This document shows, in pieces, positions 29,574-39,132 of a stretch of DNA of 64,000 bases. Source of the stretch: Gammaproteobacteria bacterium. GTDB lineage: Bacteria > Pseudomonadota > Gammaproteobacteria > S012-40. The DNA is taken from NCBI GenBank assembly GCA_029881255.1, contig JAOUMY010000009.1:124001-188000 (forward strand), given 5' to 3'. A program made the translations under genes and the position numbers. Under the pieces are notes generated by a model, which was not told where the DNA came from, did not search any database, and was given only the letters and a program-made list of their open reading frames with translations. Position 1 is the first letter of the stretch. The number at the start of each line of letters is the position of its first letter.

Positions 29574-30023
29574 TTAATTCAGCTTTTTGTTATCCAGATG
29601 GGTAAAAGGCAAAGGCACGGCCTCGATACCTTCTTCATGCAAATCGACGATCTCCTTAACCGTCGCCTCGCCCCGAATATTTCGGTGCTCGGTCTCTCCA
29701 TAGTGCATTTTGCGCGCTTCCTCTGGAAATTGCCGTCCAACATCTTCGCTACTATTAACGATGAATTCACGCATCTTTTCCATTACCGCTGGATTGATAG
29801 TGGGAGCAAGAGCTTGATTACTGTTTGAGCGTTTTTCATTACTGGAAGAAGAGCCTCGACCAAGATTGATATAGCTGGCAGAAGGAACGCGGTTGATGTC
29901 GAGAGAATCACATACTGGACAGCGTAACAAACCCTGTTCATGCTGTTGCGCAAATTCATTGCTGGATCTGAACCATCCTTCAAACTGATGCATGGACGGA
30001 CATGTCAGATCGTACACAACCAT
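29574..30023 (-). CDS. DUF1178 family protein
   Basis: A 149-residue cytoplasmic protein with the DUF1178 pattern. It opens with VYDLTCPSMHQFEGWF, then has a CPVC pair (forming a likely zinc site with the first Cys) and ends with a conserved PLPF segment. A Ser/Asn-rich spacer lies near 55-70. The function of the family is unknown. It is separated by about 260 bases from mltB, so it is probably transcribed alone. Confidence 0.85.
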   Translation of the reverse strand: MVVYDLTCPSMHQFEGWFRSSNEFAQQHEQGLLRCPVCDSLDINRVPSASYINLGRGSSSSNEKRSNSNQALAPTINPAVMEKMREFIVNSSEDVGRQFPEEARKMHYGETEHRNIRGEATVKEIVDLHEEGIEAVPLPFTHLDNKKLN

Positions 30024-30107
30024 AAATTACCCTCTTGGTGAAAGACGCGCCATTTTAACATAGCTATTACAGCGCACTAAATGGATTAATTGATACGCTC
30101 ATCGGCA

Positions 30108-30938
30108 TTAGTGTTTATCGAGCGTTATACGTATACCGCCATTCCATTGCATCGCACGATCAGAACGGTAATTTACATGAGGCCCAGCGGCATTGATGAA
30201 ACGACTGTCGAAAAATAAACGGATATTTAGCCAATAGCTAAAGACATCCAGCACTCTGGTGAGTTCCATATGGCCAAACGGCATTGGGAATCCGCTTGGC
30301 TGTAACGATCCAATTGCGCTCAGATTTATTCGTTCGATGATTGCCGGATGTTTGATTCCTAATAACATGCGGTGACGGCGTCGCCCCCACCATCCCGTCA
30401 TACCGGCAGAAAGACTCGGCGAAACCACCAGGAATGCCTCCTTTACGCCTCGCCCAATTCCGGAACCTACTTCTGTGCGTATATTTCTGCCCCAGGCATC
30501 TATTTCAACGCCAACCATCACTTCTAACATATAGGGTTCGGCAAGAAATCCATAGCGCTGACCAACATTGCCGCTAATACTTGTACCTATATAGTCGGCC
30601 TTGCTTGCCAGTGTCTCGGTTGTTACGCCCAACATGGGCATGGGGTCGGCGTCACGGTAATAGACGACACCGAGTATGCCTTTTCCTGAAATTTCGTAGA
30701 GAATTCCGGGATGATTCCAGCCCATATTGTCGCTGGTATATCCCACACTCATTCTTTGGCCTTCTTCATTGCGCAGAAACTGGCCACTGGTGTCGCTTTC
30801 TTCCCACAGGTATTGTTCCATTTCCATAAACAAGGCCTCAGTATGACGTTGGCGAAACGTCTCTGCATGCGCTTGGGTCGCATAGATACACAAGCTTGCG
30901 ATAAACCAAATTAGGCAGCCTTGCCACACCTTCTTCAC
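30108..30938 (-). CDS. Predicted exported protein, possible outer-membrane barrel
   Basis: I do not recognise the family. The 276 residues open with a signal peptide (WFIASLCIYATQAHA). The mature part has alternating amphipathic segments with many aromatic and Gly residues (RYGFLAEPYMLEVMVGVEI, WNGGIRITLDKH), suggesting beta-barrel strands. No catalytic motif is seen. The start is a GTG at 30938 with only a weak ribosome site. Neighbours are a DUF1178 gene and a divergent PilZ gene; they give no clue to function. Confidence 0.6.
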   Translation of the reverse strand: MKKVWQGCLIWFIASLCIYATQAHAETFRQRHTEALFMEMEQYLWEESDTSGQFLRNEEGQRMSVGYTSDNMGWNHPGILYEISGKGILGVVYYRDADPMPMLGVTTETLASKADYIGTSISGNVGQRYGFLAEPYMLEVMVGVEIDAWGRNIRTEVGSGIGRGVKEAFLVVSPSLSAGMTGWWGRRRHRMLLGIKHPAIIERINLSAIGSLQPSGFPMPFGHMELTRVLDVFSYWLNIRLFFDSRFINAAGPHVNYRSDRAMQWNGGIRITLDKH

Positions 30939-31090
30939 CTACTGGATTTCCTGAGACGATACCTGATAAGGTTTTCGTGCGTAGCCGACAAAGGCTTTAG
31001 ATTTGCTCTTCATAAGACTTGTTTTGGTAAAGTAATTGCTTGATCAAGACGACTGATAATCTACTGATACATCCATATATAAGGTGAGAC

Positions 31091-31465
31091 ATGACTGCTG
31101 AGGCGAATCAGAACGAGAGACGACAATTTTCCCGCGTACCATTTGAGGCATCTGTGACGCTCAGCTGCCCTGCCGGAAAGTGGACAGGCAAGCTTGTCGA
31201 CATATCGCTGAAAGGCCTGCTGGTTAGCCGCCCACAATACTGGACATGCAAAGCGGGTGATCCAATGCTGATCGAGATCCATCCACCGGAAGAGGTTTTC
31301 CAGATCACAATGGAAGTGATAGTGGCGCATGCAGAGTCCGATAGAGTTGGATTGCGCTGTATTGGTATTGATATCGATAGCGCGTCCCATTTGCGCCGCC
31401 TGGTCGAGCTCAACCTGGGCGACGAAGAGATACTCAATCGCGAATTGTCGATTATGGGTGCTTAA
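31091..31465 (+). CDS. PilZ-domain protein
   Basis: A 124-residue single PilZ domain. The c-di-GMP-binding motifs are present: an Arg-rich RRQFSRVPF at the N-terminus and DISLKG after the first strands. It should therefore bind c-di-GMP and act as an adaptor. The start ATG follows AAGGTGAG. Its stop overlaps the radA stop by 4 bases on the opposite strand, leaving no terminator between them. Confidence 0.88.
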   Translation: MTAEANQNERRQFSRVPFEASVTLSCPAGKWTGKLVDISLKGLLVSRPQYWTCKAGDPMLIEIHPPEEVFQITMEVIVAHAESDRVGLRCIGIDIDSASHLRRLVELNLGDEEILNRELSIMGA

Positions 31466-32829
31466 ATCAGACTCAGAGCGTCACCAAGTCGGCTGACGGG
31501 TATAACTTCGACGCCATCAGGAATATGTCGTGGTTTGTTGGCCTTGGGTAACACTACCCGGTGATAACCATGTTTAGCCGCCTCCCGTACCCGTTCTTCC
31601 CCATTGGGCACAGGGCGTATTTCACCGGCAAGACCTACCTCACCAAATACCGCCATGTCGTTTGCCACGGGGCGATTGCGAAAACTCGATAACGCCGCCA
31701 GTATGACCGCCAGATCAACCCCAGTTTCACCCACTCGCACGCCGCCGACGACGTTCACATACACATCCTGATCATACATGGCGATGCCACCGTGACGATG
31801 TAACACCGCTAGCAACATCGACAGGCGATTATGCTCCAGACCTACTGTTACTCGTCGCGGATTAGACAAATGCGACTCATCCACCAGCGCTTGAAGCTCC
31901 AGCAACATAGGACGACTGCCTTCGCGGGTAATACTGATGACGCTACCAGGAACGGGATTCTCATGGCGCGAAAGAAAGATTGCCGAAGGATTACTCACCT
32001 CTTTCAGACCACCCTCGGTCATGGCGAACACCCCAAGCTCGTTCACGGCGCCAAAGCGATTTTTCACCGCCCGCAGCATACGATAGCGTCCATCCGACTC
32101 CCCTTCAAAATACAGGACAGTATCGACCATGTGTTCCAGCACCCGTGGCCCGGCTATCACGCCCTCCTTGGTGACATGCCCAACCAGGAAGATAGAGGTG
32201 CCGGTCTGTTTGGCAAACTGCACCAGCATGCCTGCGGTCTCCCGTAACTGAGCGACTGCCCCTGGCGCTGATTGTAATGTTTCGCTGAAGATGGACTGTA
32301 TCGAATCGATTACGATGACTTTCGGTCGATCACGCTGCGCCGTCGCAATTATCGTCTCCACCCGTGTCTCGGCCATCAAACGTATTTTGTCCGCTTTGAG
32401 CCCGAGTCGCTGGGCGCGCAAACTTACCTGTTGCAATGACTCTTCGCCAGTAACATACAGCACCGGCAGGCTCTGGCTCAAACTGACCGTTCCCTGTAAT
32501 AGCAGCGTTGATTTACCGATACCGGGATCACCACCGATAAGGATAACGGAACCGAGTATCAGTCCCCCGCCCAACACCCGATCGAGCTCCGGACTTCCTG
32601 TGGTAATTCGACTTTCCTGTACCGCTTCCACCTCGGACAATAACAAGGTGTGTCCACTACCATCGGCGCTGCCCGCATAGCCGGAAAATCGAGCTTTGCG
32701 CCCAATCGCTGTTGGAGCGGTGGTTTCCTGCAAGGTATTCCAAGCCAGACAGTCCGCGCATTGGCCGCCCCACTTGCTGGTCTGGCTACCACAGGCGTTA
32801 CACACATAAATAGATTTGGTTTTTGCCAT
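31462..32829 (-). CDS. radA: DNA repair protein RadA
   Basis: RecA-like helicase that assists branch migration of recombination intermediates. The 455 residues include an N-terminal zinc finger (Cys10, Cys13, Cys24, Cys27). Walker A is GGDPGIGKST near 99-108, the RadA-specific motif is KNRFG, and a Lon-protease-like C-terminal domain follows. It starts 3 bases after the alr stop, so dnaB-alr-radA are one operon. Confidence 0.96.
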   Translation of the reverse strand: MAKTKSIYVCNACGSQTSKWGGQCADCLAWNTLQETTAPTAIGRKARFSGYAGSADGSGHTLLLSEVEAVQESRITTGSPELDRVLGGGLILGSVILIGGDPGIGKSTLLLQGTVSLSQSLPVLYVTGEESLQQVSLRAQRLGLKADKIRLMAETRVETIIATAQRDRPKVIVIDSIQSIFSETLQSAPGAVAQLRETAGMLVQFAKQTGTSIFLVGHVTKEGVIAGPRVLEHMVDTVLYFEGESDGRYRMLRAVKNRFGAVNELGVFAMTEGGLKEVSNPSAIFLSRHENPVPGSVISITREGSRPMLLELQALVDESHLSNPRRVTVGLEHNRLSMLLAVLHRHGGIAMYDQDVYVNVVGGVRVGETGVDLAVILAALSSFRNRPVANDMAVFGEVGLAGEIRPVPNGEERVREAAKHGYHRVVLPKANKPRHIPDGVEVIPVSRLGDALSLI

Positions 32830-32831
32830 GA

Positions 32832-33911
32832 TTATTGCTCGACAAAGCGCACGCGAGAGGTCACGCGACAGACGAGTTCATAGGGTATGGTGTGGGCATG
32901 GCCGGCAATTTCTTCAACGGGTAGACCATCGCCCCACAAAATGACCTTGTCGCCAACCATGACGTCGTGATCCATGCCCAGGTTGACGCACAGGCTGTCC
33001 ATACTCACCCGGCCAACTAGGGGATAACGCAGGCCACCGATCAACACTGGCGTGCCGTTCTCCGCATGTCGTGGATAGCCATCGCCGTATCCGATCCCAA
33101 CCACCGCGATTTGGGTATCGCGTTCTGCCTGCCAATGACCACCATAGCCGACGGTGTCGCCCTTCCCGATTGTTTTAATCGCAATGACCTGGCTGGCAAG
33201 TGTCATGACTGGCAACAACTCGAACTGATCACCCCAGGTATCTGCAAACGGCGAAATACCGTACAGCATCACGCCGGGACGCACCCAGTCCATGTGGCTT
33301 TCCTGCATCGCGAGCAGGCCCGCGGAATTGGCCATACTTTTCTCGCACACCAGGTCTTGGGTGTACTCATGAAACATATCGATTTGTTTGCGATTGACCG
33401 GATCGTTGCGCCGATCGGCATTGGCAAAATGAGACATCGCAAAACAATTTGCAATGTTCGAAGTAGACATGGCACGCAGGCGATCCCAAGCCCGATTGAA
33501 TTCGACTGGATCGAAACCGAGACGATGCATACCCGTATCGAGTTTGGCCCACACGTCTATGGGGTTAGTGAGCGCCACCCCCTCCAGGATTTCAACTTGT
33601 TGCATATGGTGGATGACGCTGTCGATACGCCACTGAGCCAGCGTCTTCAATTCCTGTCGGTCGGCAAATCCTTGTAGTAACAATATCCGCTGCGTCATAC
33701 CTGCTTCGCGCAGATAGATTGCTTCTTCAATTTTCGCCACCCCAAAGGCGTCCGCATCGGCGAGATTTCTCGCCACGCGCAGCAAACCATGACCATAGCC
33801 ATTGGCCTTGATGACCGCCATGATTTTGCTGTTTGGGGCCAGTTTACGGACTTGCTTTAAATTGTGTTGAAATGCTCCGACGTCGAGGGTGGCAACAGCC
33901 GAACGGGTCAT
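32832..33911 (-). CDS. alr: Alanine racemase
   Basis: PLP enzyme making D-alanine for peptidoglycan. The 359 residues carry the PLP Lys34 in MAVIKANGYGHG and the catalytic Tyr in GIGYGDGYPR; substrate-loop residues around LYGISPF are present. Its start overlaps the dnaB stop by 4 bases (ATGA). The dnaB-alr order is conserved in gammaproteobacteria. Confidence 0.96.
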   Translation of the reverse strand: MTRSAVATLDVGAFQHNLKQVRKLAPNSKIMAVIKANGYGHGLLRVARNLADADAFGVAKIEEAIYLREAGMTQRILLLQGFADRQELKTLAQWRIDSVIHHMQQVEILEGVALTNPIDVWAKLDTGMHRLGFDPVEFNRAWDRLRAMSTSNIANCFAMSHFANADRRNDPVNRKQIDMFHEYTQDLVCEKSMANSAGLLAMQESHMDWVRPGVMLYGISPFADTWGDQFELLPVMTLASQVIAIKTIGKGDTVGYGGHWQAERDTQIAVVGIGYGDGYPRHAENGTPVLIGGLRYPLVGRVSMDSLCVNLGMDHDVMVGDKVILWGDGLPVEEIAGHAHTIPYELVCRVTSRVRFVEQ

Positions 33912-35305
33912 TCATAGTCCTCGTCATAGACGCTATGGATATAGTTTTCAAAACGCGTGTACTGGCCCAGGAAGGTCAGCCGCACCGAGCCGATGGGACC
34001 GTTACGTTGTTTGCCGATAATAATCTCGGCCGTACCCTTGTCTGGACTTTCCGGATTGTAAACTTCATCGCGGTAGATGAATACAATGACGTCGGCGTCC
34101 TGCTCGATCGCACCTGATTCACGCAAGTCGGACATAACCGGGCGCTTGTTTGGCCGTTGTTCAAGACTGCGATTGAGCTGCGACAGGGCAACAACAGGGA
34201 CGTTGAGTTCCTTCGCCAGACCTTTCAGTGAGCGGGAGATTTCAGAAATCTCGGCTGCACGACTTTCTTTCATTCCAGGTACCTGCATCAGCTGCAGATA
34301 ATCGATCACGATCAAACCCAGTTGCCCTACTTCACGACTGAGACGACGCGCTTTGGAACGCAATTCATTCGGACTCAAGGCAGGCGTATCGTCGATAAAA
34401 ATCGGCGACTCTGCAAGCAAGCCAACGGCTTTTGTCAATCGTGGCCAATCATCGTCGCCTAACTTACCTGTACGTACTTTATGCTGGTCGATACGTCCGA
34501 TAGACGACATCATACGCATCGCCAGTTGCTCACCCGGCATTTCCATACTGTAAACCGCTACTGGACGGTGACCGTCTATAGCGGCGTACTCCGCCATGTT
34601 CATACAAAATGTGGTTTTACCCATTGAGGGACGACCGGCTACGATAACGAGATCGCCTGCCTGTAAGCCGGAGGTCATCTCATCAAATTCGCTCCAACCT
34701 GTGGGAACGCCAGTGATCGGATCATCTTGTTGAAACAGCATGTCGATGCGATCAACTGCTCTACTCAACAAATCCTTTATGCCAACAAAACCTTTGTTGC
34801 TACGCGAACCTTTTTCCGCGATTTCAAATACCAGTCGTTCCGCAGTGTCGAGAATTTCAGCGCTTGCGCGCCCTTCGGGATTGAACGCACTATCGCTAAT
34901 AGCCCCACCAACCGTAATAAGTTGGCGAAGAATTGATCGCTCACGTACGATACCTGCGTATGCTTTTATATTCGCTGCACTAGGCGTATTTTTTGCCAGT
35001 TTGCCGAGATAAACCAATCCACCGGCATTGTTTAATTCGTTTACGTTCTCCAACCATTCCGACAATGTAACAACGTCGAAAGGTTTTCCCTCGGAGGCAA
35101 GATGTCCGATCGCACGAAAGATTAACTTATGATCATGACGATAAAAATCATCTTCGATAACCATATCTGAAACCTGATCCCACGCATTGTTATCCAACAT
35201 CAACGCGCCCAGTATGGACTGTTCCGCTTCAACTGAATGTGGCGGAATCTTGAGTTGTTCGGTTTCTGTATCTCGAGTGGGTAATGGAACGGCGAAGTCT
35301 TGCAT
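33908..35305 (-). CDS. dnaB: Replicative DNA helicase DnaB
   Basis: Hexameric helicase that opens the replication fork. At 465 residues it has the N-terminal DnaG-interacting domain (IPPHSVEAEQSILGALM) and a RecA-type C-terminal domain with Walker A GRPSMGKTT and LIVIDYLQLM. No intein is present. It lies downstream of rplI but beyond a strong terminator, so it probably starts from a promoter in the 180 bases before it. Confidence 0.96.
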   Translation of the reverse strand: MQDFAVPLPTRDTETEQLKIPPHSVEAEQSILGALMLDNNAWDQVSDMVIEDDFYRHDHKLIFRAIGHLASEGKPFDVVTLSEWLENVNELNNAGGLVYLGKLAKNTPSAANIKAYAGIVRERSILRQLITVGGAISDSAFNPEGRASAEILDTAERLVFEIAEKGSRSNKGFVGIKDLLSRAVDRIDMLFQQDDPITGVPTGWSEFDEMTSGLQAGDLVIVAGRPSMGKTTFCMNMAEYAAIDGHRPVAVYSMEMPGEQLAMRMMSSIGRIDQHKVRTGKLGDDDWPRLTKAVGLLAESPIFIDDTPALSPNELRSKARRLSREVGQLGLIVIDYLQLMQVPGMKESRAAEISEISRSLKGLAKELNVPVVALSQLNRSLEQRPNKRPVMSDLRESGAIEQDADVIVFIYRDEVYNPESPDKGTAEIIIGKQRNGPIGSVRLTFLGQYTRFENYIHSVYDEDYE

Positions 35306-35477
35306 AGGAGTTTTATAAAGACTTCTGAGACGGGTTGCAAGGACAATTCTTTGGCAGTTAGTCGGCTAGAAACAATATATTGGTTAAAACATGATCATGA
35401 ATTTAAGCCAGTATTTGATTTCATTCACGAAACTTTTTTCAGCAAAATTAAACGAAACACTTGCACGAAATCGCCAA

Positions 35478-35510
35478 CAAAAAACGGGATGGTGTGTTAC
35501 ACCATCCCGT
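35478..35510 (-). terminator. Intrinsic terminator of the rpsF-rplI operon
   Basis: Read on the minus strand, ACGGGATGGTGT pairs with ACACCATCCCGT around a 3-base loop (35484-35510) and is followed by a T-run. This 12-bp stem about 45 bases after the rplI stop is a strong rho-independent terminator. Confidence 0.92.
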
Positions 35511-35555
35511 TTCATATCGTGTCGCTATGCGTTAAAACAAATATTGTTTTAACAA

Positions 35556-36002
35556 TTATTCTGCAACAACCGTTAGCTTAAGTGTCGCGCTAACATCAGG
35601 GTGTAATTGCACAGTGAACTCATACTCGCCCACGTTACGAATCGCACCTTCTGGCATGGAAACTTCATTTTTTCCAATTTCAACGCCAGCAGCAGTCGCC
35701 GCGTCTGCAATGTCACGTCCACTGATGGAACCGAACAACTTTCCTTCATCCCCGGCAGTGCCAGACATGGTCAGGCTAAGCGCTGAAATTTTATCCGCTC
35801 TTGCCTGTGCTTCAGCCAAAGACTCAGCAGCACGTGCCTCCAGTTCGGCACGCTTGGCTTCAAACAAGGCAATATTTTCCTTGGTTGCTTGAACAGCCTT
35901 ACCTTTTGGGATAAGAAAATTACGCCCGTAACCGGAACGAACCCTTACCTGATCGCCAATGCTACCCAGGTTTTTAACTTTATCTAATAGAATGATTTCC
36001 AT
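35556..36002 (-). CDS. rplI: 50S ribosomal protein L9
   Basis: Structural protein of the large subunit. I place the start at ATG 36002 ([13 protein letters not shown], 148 residues), preceded by CGAGGTG; a longer open frame to 36116 runs into the DUF2232 gene and is not coding. The N-terminal L9 motif and the long connecting helix are intact. It is the last gene before the operon terminator. Confidence 0.96.
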   Translation of the reverse strand: MEIILLDKVKNLGSIGDQVRVRSGYGRNFLIPKGKAVQATKENIALFEAKRAELEARAAESLAEAQARADKISALSLTMSGTAGDEGKLFGSISGRDIADAATAAGVEIGKNEVSMPEGAIRNVGEYEFTVQLHPDVSATLKLTVVAE

Positions 36003-36048
36003 TGCATCACCTCGTAAACGCTTGTTGCCCGTGAGGCAACACAAATAT

Positions 36049-36960
36049 TTAAACTGAACTCTTTTTAAAATACTTTCGTAAATCAACCCAACTATCGATA
36101 ACCGCACTGATCGCAAGCGCTGCAGTCATTTGTGGCATGGCAAATAGCAACAACACATACAAGATCACCAAAAAGATGACGTTACCGCCACCATTAGCTA
36201 CCCAGTCGTGCATCAATGCCAATCCGGGTATGCCCGCAATGGTGACTACGACTAACATCAAGTCTGTGGCAATCGGCATAGATCCACTACCAACCATAGC
36301 CAGAACGATAAACAACACCGTCAACGCAGCCGTTGTCCGATCAAGGCGTAAGCTGAAAAACTCCTGCTTAAATCCACCTGGGTTGTAAAGCATTGCCTGC
36401 CACCAACGCCCAAGAAACAGGCTAAATATCAGGCTGACCACAAAGGCACTGGCAATTATGCCGGTCATCATCTGCGCCATGACATCTACGATTTCCGCAA
36501 CGCTTGATATGCCTTCTGGTAACTCTGTCTGACTCAAGGCATCACTGAAAAACTTGGTCAGAATGTCTCGCCACCAGGCAACCGGATCATCTAGCGCCGC
36601 ATAGATACCCAGCACCACCAGGATACCGAGTAATCCCGCGACACTCAGCGTCAAGGGCAAAGAAACCGTGCGGCGTAATACCAACGACAAACCCAGTATC
36701 GGTAACCATACCACCAGCAAATAAGCCAGGGCTAAAGCCATCTGACCAAACATCATCATGGATAACGCGCCCATGATGAGCACCGCAACACCGGTGATTA
36801 ACAGACCTTCGGTTGCGCCTTTACGCAAAGTGATCAGCGCAATAATACCGCCACTGACATAGCTAAAAGGCGGCAATATTAACGACAAAACCGCAAAGAT
36901 TGCCGTTAATACCATGGCCTGAATACGGCCACGCGTCACGAAAGTGGCCAGGGCCTTCAT
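36049..36960 (-). CDS. DUF2232 family membrane protein
   Basis: A 303-residue inner-membrane protein with about eight hydrophobic helices and short loops. It matches the DUF2232 family often found between rpsR and rplI in gammaproteobacteria. Its function is unknown; no transport motif is visible. It sits 30 bases after rpsR and 46 before rplI and is almost certainly part of the ribosomal-protein operon. Confidence 0.85.
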   Translation of the reverse strand: MKALATFVTRGRIQAMVLTAIFAVLSLILPPFSYVSGGIIALITLRKGATEGLLITGVAVLIMGALSMMMFGQMALALAYLLVVWLPILGLSLVLRRTVSLPLTLSVAGLLGILVVLGIYAALDDPVAWWRDILTKFFSDALSQTELPEGISSVAEIVDVMAQMMTGIIASAFVVSLIFSLFLGRWWQAMLYNPGGFKQEFFSLRLDRTTAALTVLFIVLAMVGSGSMPIATDLMLVVVTIAGIPGLALMHDWVANGGGNVIFLVILYVLLLFAMPQMTAALAISAVIDSWVDLRKYFKKSSV

Positions 36961-36990
36961 CTATTCTGTTCCCTGCCTCAAATACACCAA

Positions 36991-37218
36991 TTACTTATGT
37001 GAATCAGTATATGGCAACAAGGCTACATAGCGGGCACGCTTGATAGCAGCCGCCAATTGACGCTGATAACGCGCACTGGTACCCGTGATACGGCTGGGTA
37101 CGATTTTTCCGTTTTCAGTAATGTAATTCTTCAACAAGTCCAGATCTTTGTAATCGATCTGCTTGATACCTTCTGCAGTAAAGCGGCAAAACTTTCTACG
37201 ACGAAAAAAACGTGACAT
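36991..37218 (-). CDS. rpsR: 30S ribosomal protein S18
   Basis: A 75-residue small-subunit protein that binds 16S rRNA with S6. Typical features include [10 protein letters not shown] at the N-terminus, [13 protein letters not shown] in the middle and the basic [14 protein letters not shown] stretch. It lies 7 bases after priB. Confidence 0.97.
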   Translation of the reverse strand: MSRFFRRRKFCRFTAEGIKQIDYKDLDLLKNYITENGKIVPSRITGTSARYQRQLAAAIKRARYVALLPYTDSHK

Positions 37219-37225
37219 ATTTAAT

Positions 37226-37555
37226 TCACTCCATCAATTTCAATTCGTTTGCGTGGATGACCAGTTTGATTTCCTGACCACGAAAAACTGATTTATTTAA
37301 AAACCCTTTGACCTGGACTGCGCTACCTTCTTTAAATCCCTGCAACTTTGGCTGTAAGTCCTTACCGGCGACGATCACACTGATTCGTAACTGAACCTGT
37401 CGTGGTAAACCGGCTTCCTGTTGCTGCGAAACATGCTCAAGCGTAAAACGACTTATCGGAATACCAGCTGGTGTTTCGCGGGTCTGAGGCGAACGGACTA
37501 TATATCCGTTCAAGCAAACCAGGTTAGCGTCAAACCCTTGTTCAGGCGTCTTCAC
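37226..37555 (-). CDS. priB: Primosomal replication protein PriB
   Basis: A 109-residue OB-fold protein that helps reload DnaB at stalled forks. It contains the PriB/SSB-like strands ([31 protein letters not shown]). Translation starts at a GTG inside the end of rpsF, with a 14-base overlap, implying coupled translation. The rpsF-priB-rpsR order supports the name. Confidence 0.93.
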   Translation of the reverse strand: MKTPEQGFDANLVCLNGYIVRSPQTRETPAGIPISRFTLEHVSQQQEAGLPRQVQLRISVIVAGKDLQPKLQGFKEGSAVQVKGFLNKSVFRGQEIKLVIHANELKLME

Positions 37556-37919
37556 TCACTGATTCATCAGCGCGTGAGGCCTTGCGTGAATCTTCAGCTG
37601 CCTTCTCTTTGGCCATAGGCGAAGGTTCGGTAACAGCTTCATCCAACACGATGATCATGTCACGCAAAACAGCATCATTGAAACGGAAGGCGCTCTTTAA
37701 CTCATCAAGCGCTTCCTGACCACATTCGATGTTCATCAGGATATAGTGCGCTTTATGGATTTTTTCGATTGGAAAGGCAAGTTGACGACGACCCCAATCT
37801 TCCAGACGGTGAACCTTGCCGCCACTGGACTCGATAGACGAACGATAACGCTCTACCATACCAGGAACCTGCTCACTCTGATCAGGGTGTACCAGAAAAA
37901 TAACTTCGTAATGTCTCAT
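37542..37919 (-). CDS. rpsF: 30S ribosomal protein S6
   Basis: A 125-residue small-subunit protein. The start is ATG 37919 ([12 protein letters not shown]), with AAGGGG 9 bases upstream. The longer open frame to 38042 covers the leader and is not coding. The C-terminus carries an acidic/basic tail. It heads the operon rpsF-priB-rpsR-DUF2232-rplI. Confidence 0.96.
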   Translation of the reverse strand: MRHYEVIFLVHPDQSEQVPGMVERYRSSIESSGGKVHRLEDWGRRQLAFPIEKIHKAHYILMNIECGQEALDELKSAFRFNDAVLRDMIIVLDEAVTEPSPMAKEKAAEDSRKASRADESVSEDA

Positions 37920-37943
37920 ATTAATCCCCTTATGGATTCGACA

Positions 37944-37964
37944 GCCTCCCCTAATGGGTGAGGC
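37944..37964 (-). promoter_or_regulatory. Hairpin in the rpsF leader, possible S6:S18 autoregulatory element
   Basis: On the minus strand GCCTC-A-CCC and GGG-GAGGC pair with a bulged A around an ATTA loop, about 25 bases before the rpsF start. Many bacteria control rpsF through an S6:S18-binding leader hairpin. I cannot confirm the characteristic bulge motif, so this is a candidate only. Confidence 0.35.
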
Positions 37965-38157
37965 AAGGAGTAGAAACGACTGAAAATTAGCCAGACGCTT
38001 CTGAAGCCGACGGATTCTACTGGATTTGTCCGCAAGCTGCAAACCCTGTGGGCTAGACTAACCCACAGAGATTTCAGTATAGAAGCGGCACTTTGCATGA
38101 ACTATAGTGTCAATACCAATTAACCCGGAACTAATAACCGAGTGGGAGGGAAAAGAT

Positions 38158-38382
38158 ATGAGACGTCAGCCTTCAAATCGCACACGCCAATTACTGTATA
38201 TCAGCATCGCGGCCAGCGTTTTTTCTTTAATATTATATAGTTACAAGTCTATTTCCAGCACAGGAGTGGAAGAACAGCTATCCCAGGGATGTTCGAACAA
38301 TGACATTCAGATCGTCGACAGCGGTCTGTGTGAACAGATTCAGTCTCCCGTTTCTCAGATTCAACTTAGCAGTACCAGGTAA
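38158..38382 (+). CDS. Small single-pass membrane protein, unknown
   Basis: A 74-residue protein with no family I recognise. The chosen ATG at 38158 has GGGAGGG about 9 bases upstream; the open frame continues to 38107. A basic N-terminus (RRQPSNRTRQ) is followed by one hydrophobic helix (about 12-30) and a polar tail with two Cys. The basic start predicts a cytoplasmic N-terminus and periplasmic tail. It is divergent from rpsF, and its stop touches the rlmB stop from the other strand. Confidence 0.55.
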   Translation: MRRQPSNRTRQLLYISIAASVFSLILYSYKSISSTGVEEQLSQGCSNNDIQIVDSGLCEQIQSPVSQIQLSSTR

Positions 38383-39126
38383 TCAGGCACGCGCCAAACG
38401 TTGGCGCCTGACCTCATATAGGCAGATGGCGGTCGCGACCGAGGCATTCAGGCTTTCTACTTGCCCTGACATGGGTATGTTTACCAAAAAATCACAATAT
38501 TCACGGGTCAGGCGGCGCAAGCCGCTGCCCTCACTGCCTATGACAATGGCGACTGGCCCAATATAGTCACCTTCAAATACGTTCTTCTCCGTCGCGGCAT
38601 CTGTACCCGTAATCCATATCCCCTGTTCGCGTAACCATTCCATTGTTCGCGATAGATTTGTCACCTGGACAAAAGGCGTGGACTCGGCTGCACCACAGGC
38701 GACTTTTCGTACAGTCGCGGTAATTCCAACCGAATTGTTTTTGGGCGCGATCACTACCTGTACCCCAGCCGCATTCGCCGTCCGCAGACAGGCTCCAAGA
38801 TTGTGTGGATCCTGAATACCGTCGAGGATGAGAATAAACGCGGGTTCTTTAAGATCGGCTAGCAGCGCCGGCAATTCCTGTTCACTAATGCTTCGTTCGC
38901 TTGCGCCATATACGATGGCTATCCCTTGATGGTTGCCATCGCATCGTTCATCCAGTTGTCGCTTGTCAAGAAAGCTGAAACGGATATTGCGTTTCTTGAG
39001 CTCGCCTAAAATGTCCTGCACTTGCGCATTACGAATCTGTTTTTGTACCAGCGCTTCACGAATATTATCCGCATCACTACTGAGTATTGCGCGTACCGCA
39101 TGTATGCCATATACGATTTCTGACAT
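38383..39126 (-). CDS. rlmB: 23S rRNA (Gm2251) 2'-O-methyltransferase RlmB
   Basis: SpoU-family methyltransferase, 247 residues. An N-terminal L7Ae-like RNA-binding domain (about 1-75) precedes the SPOUT core. Knot motifs are LDGIQDPHNLGACLRTA, VIGSEGSGL and IPMSGQVESLNASVA. It follows rnr by 6 bases, the standard rnr-rlmB operon. Confidence 0.95.
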   Translation of the reverse strand: MSEIVYGIHAVRAILSSDADNIREALVQKQIRNAQVQDILGELKKRNIRFSFLDKRQLDERCDGNHQGIAIVYGASERSISEQELPALLADLKEPAFILILDGIQDPHNLGACLRTANAAGVQVVIAPKNNSVGITATVRKVACGAAESTPFVQVTNLSRTMEWLREQGIWITGTDAATEKNVFEGDYIGPVAIVIGSEGSGLRRLTREYCDFLVNIPMSGQVESLNASVATAICLYEVRRQRLARA

Positions 39127-39132
39127 TAACTA

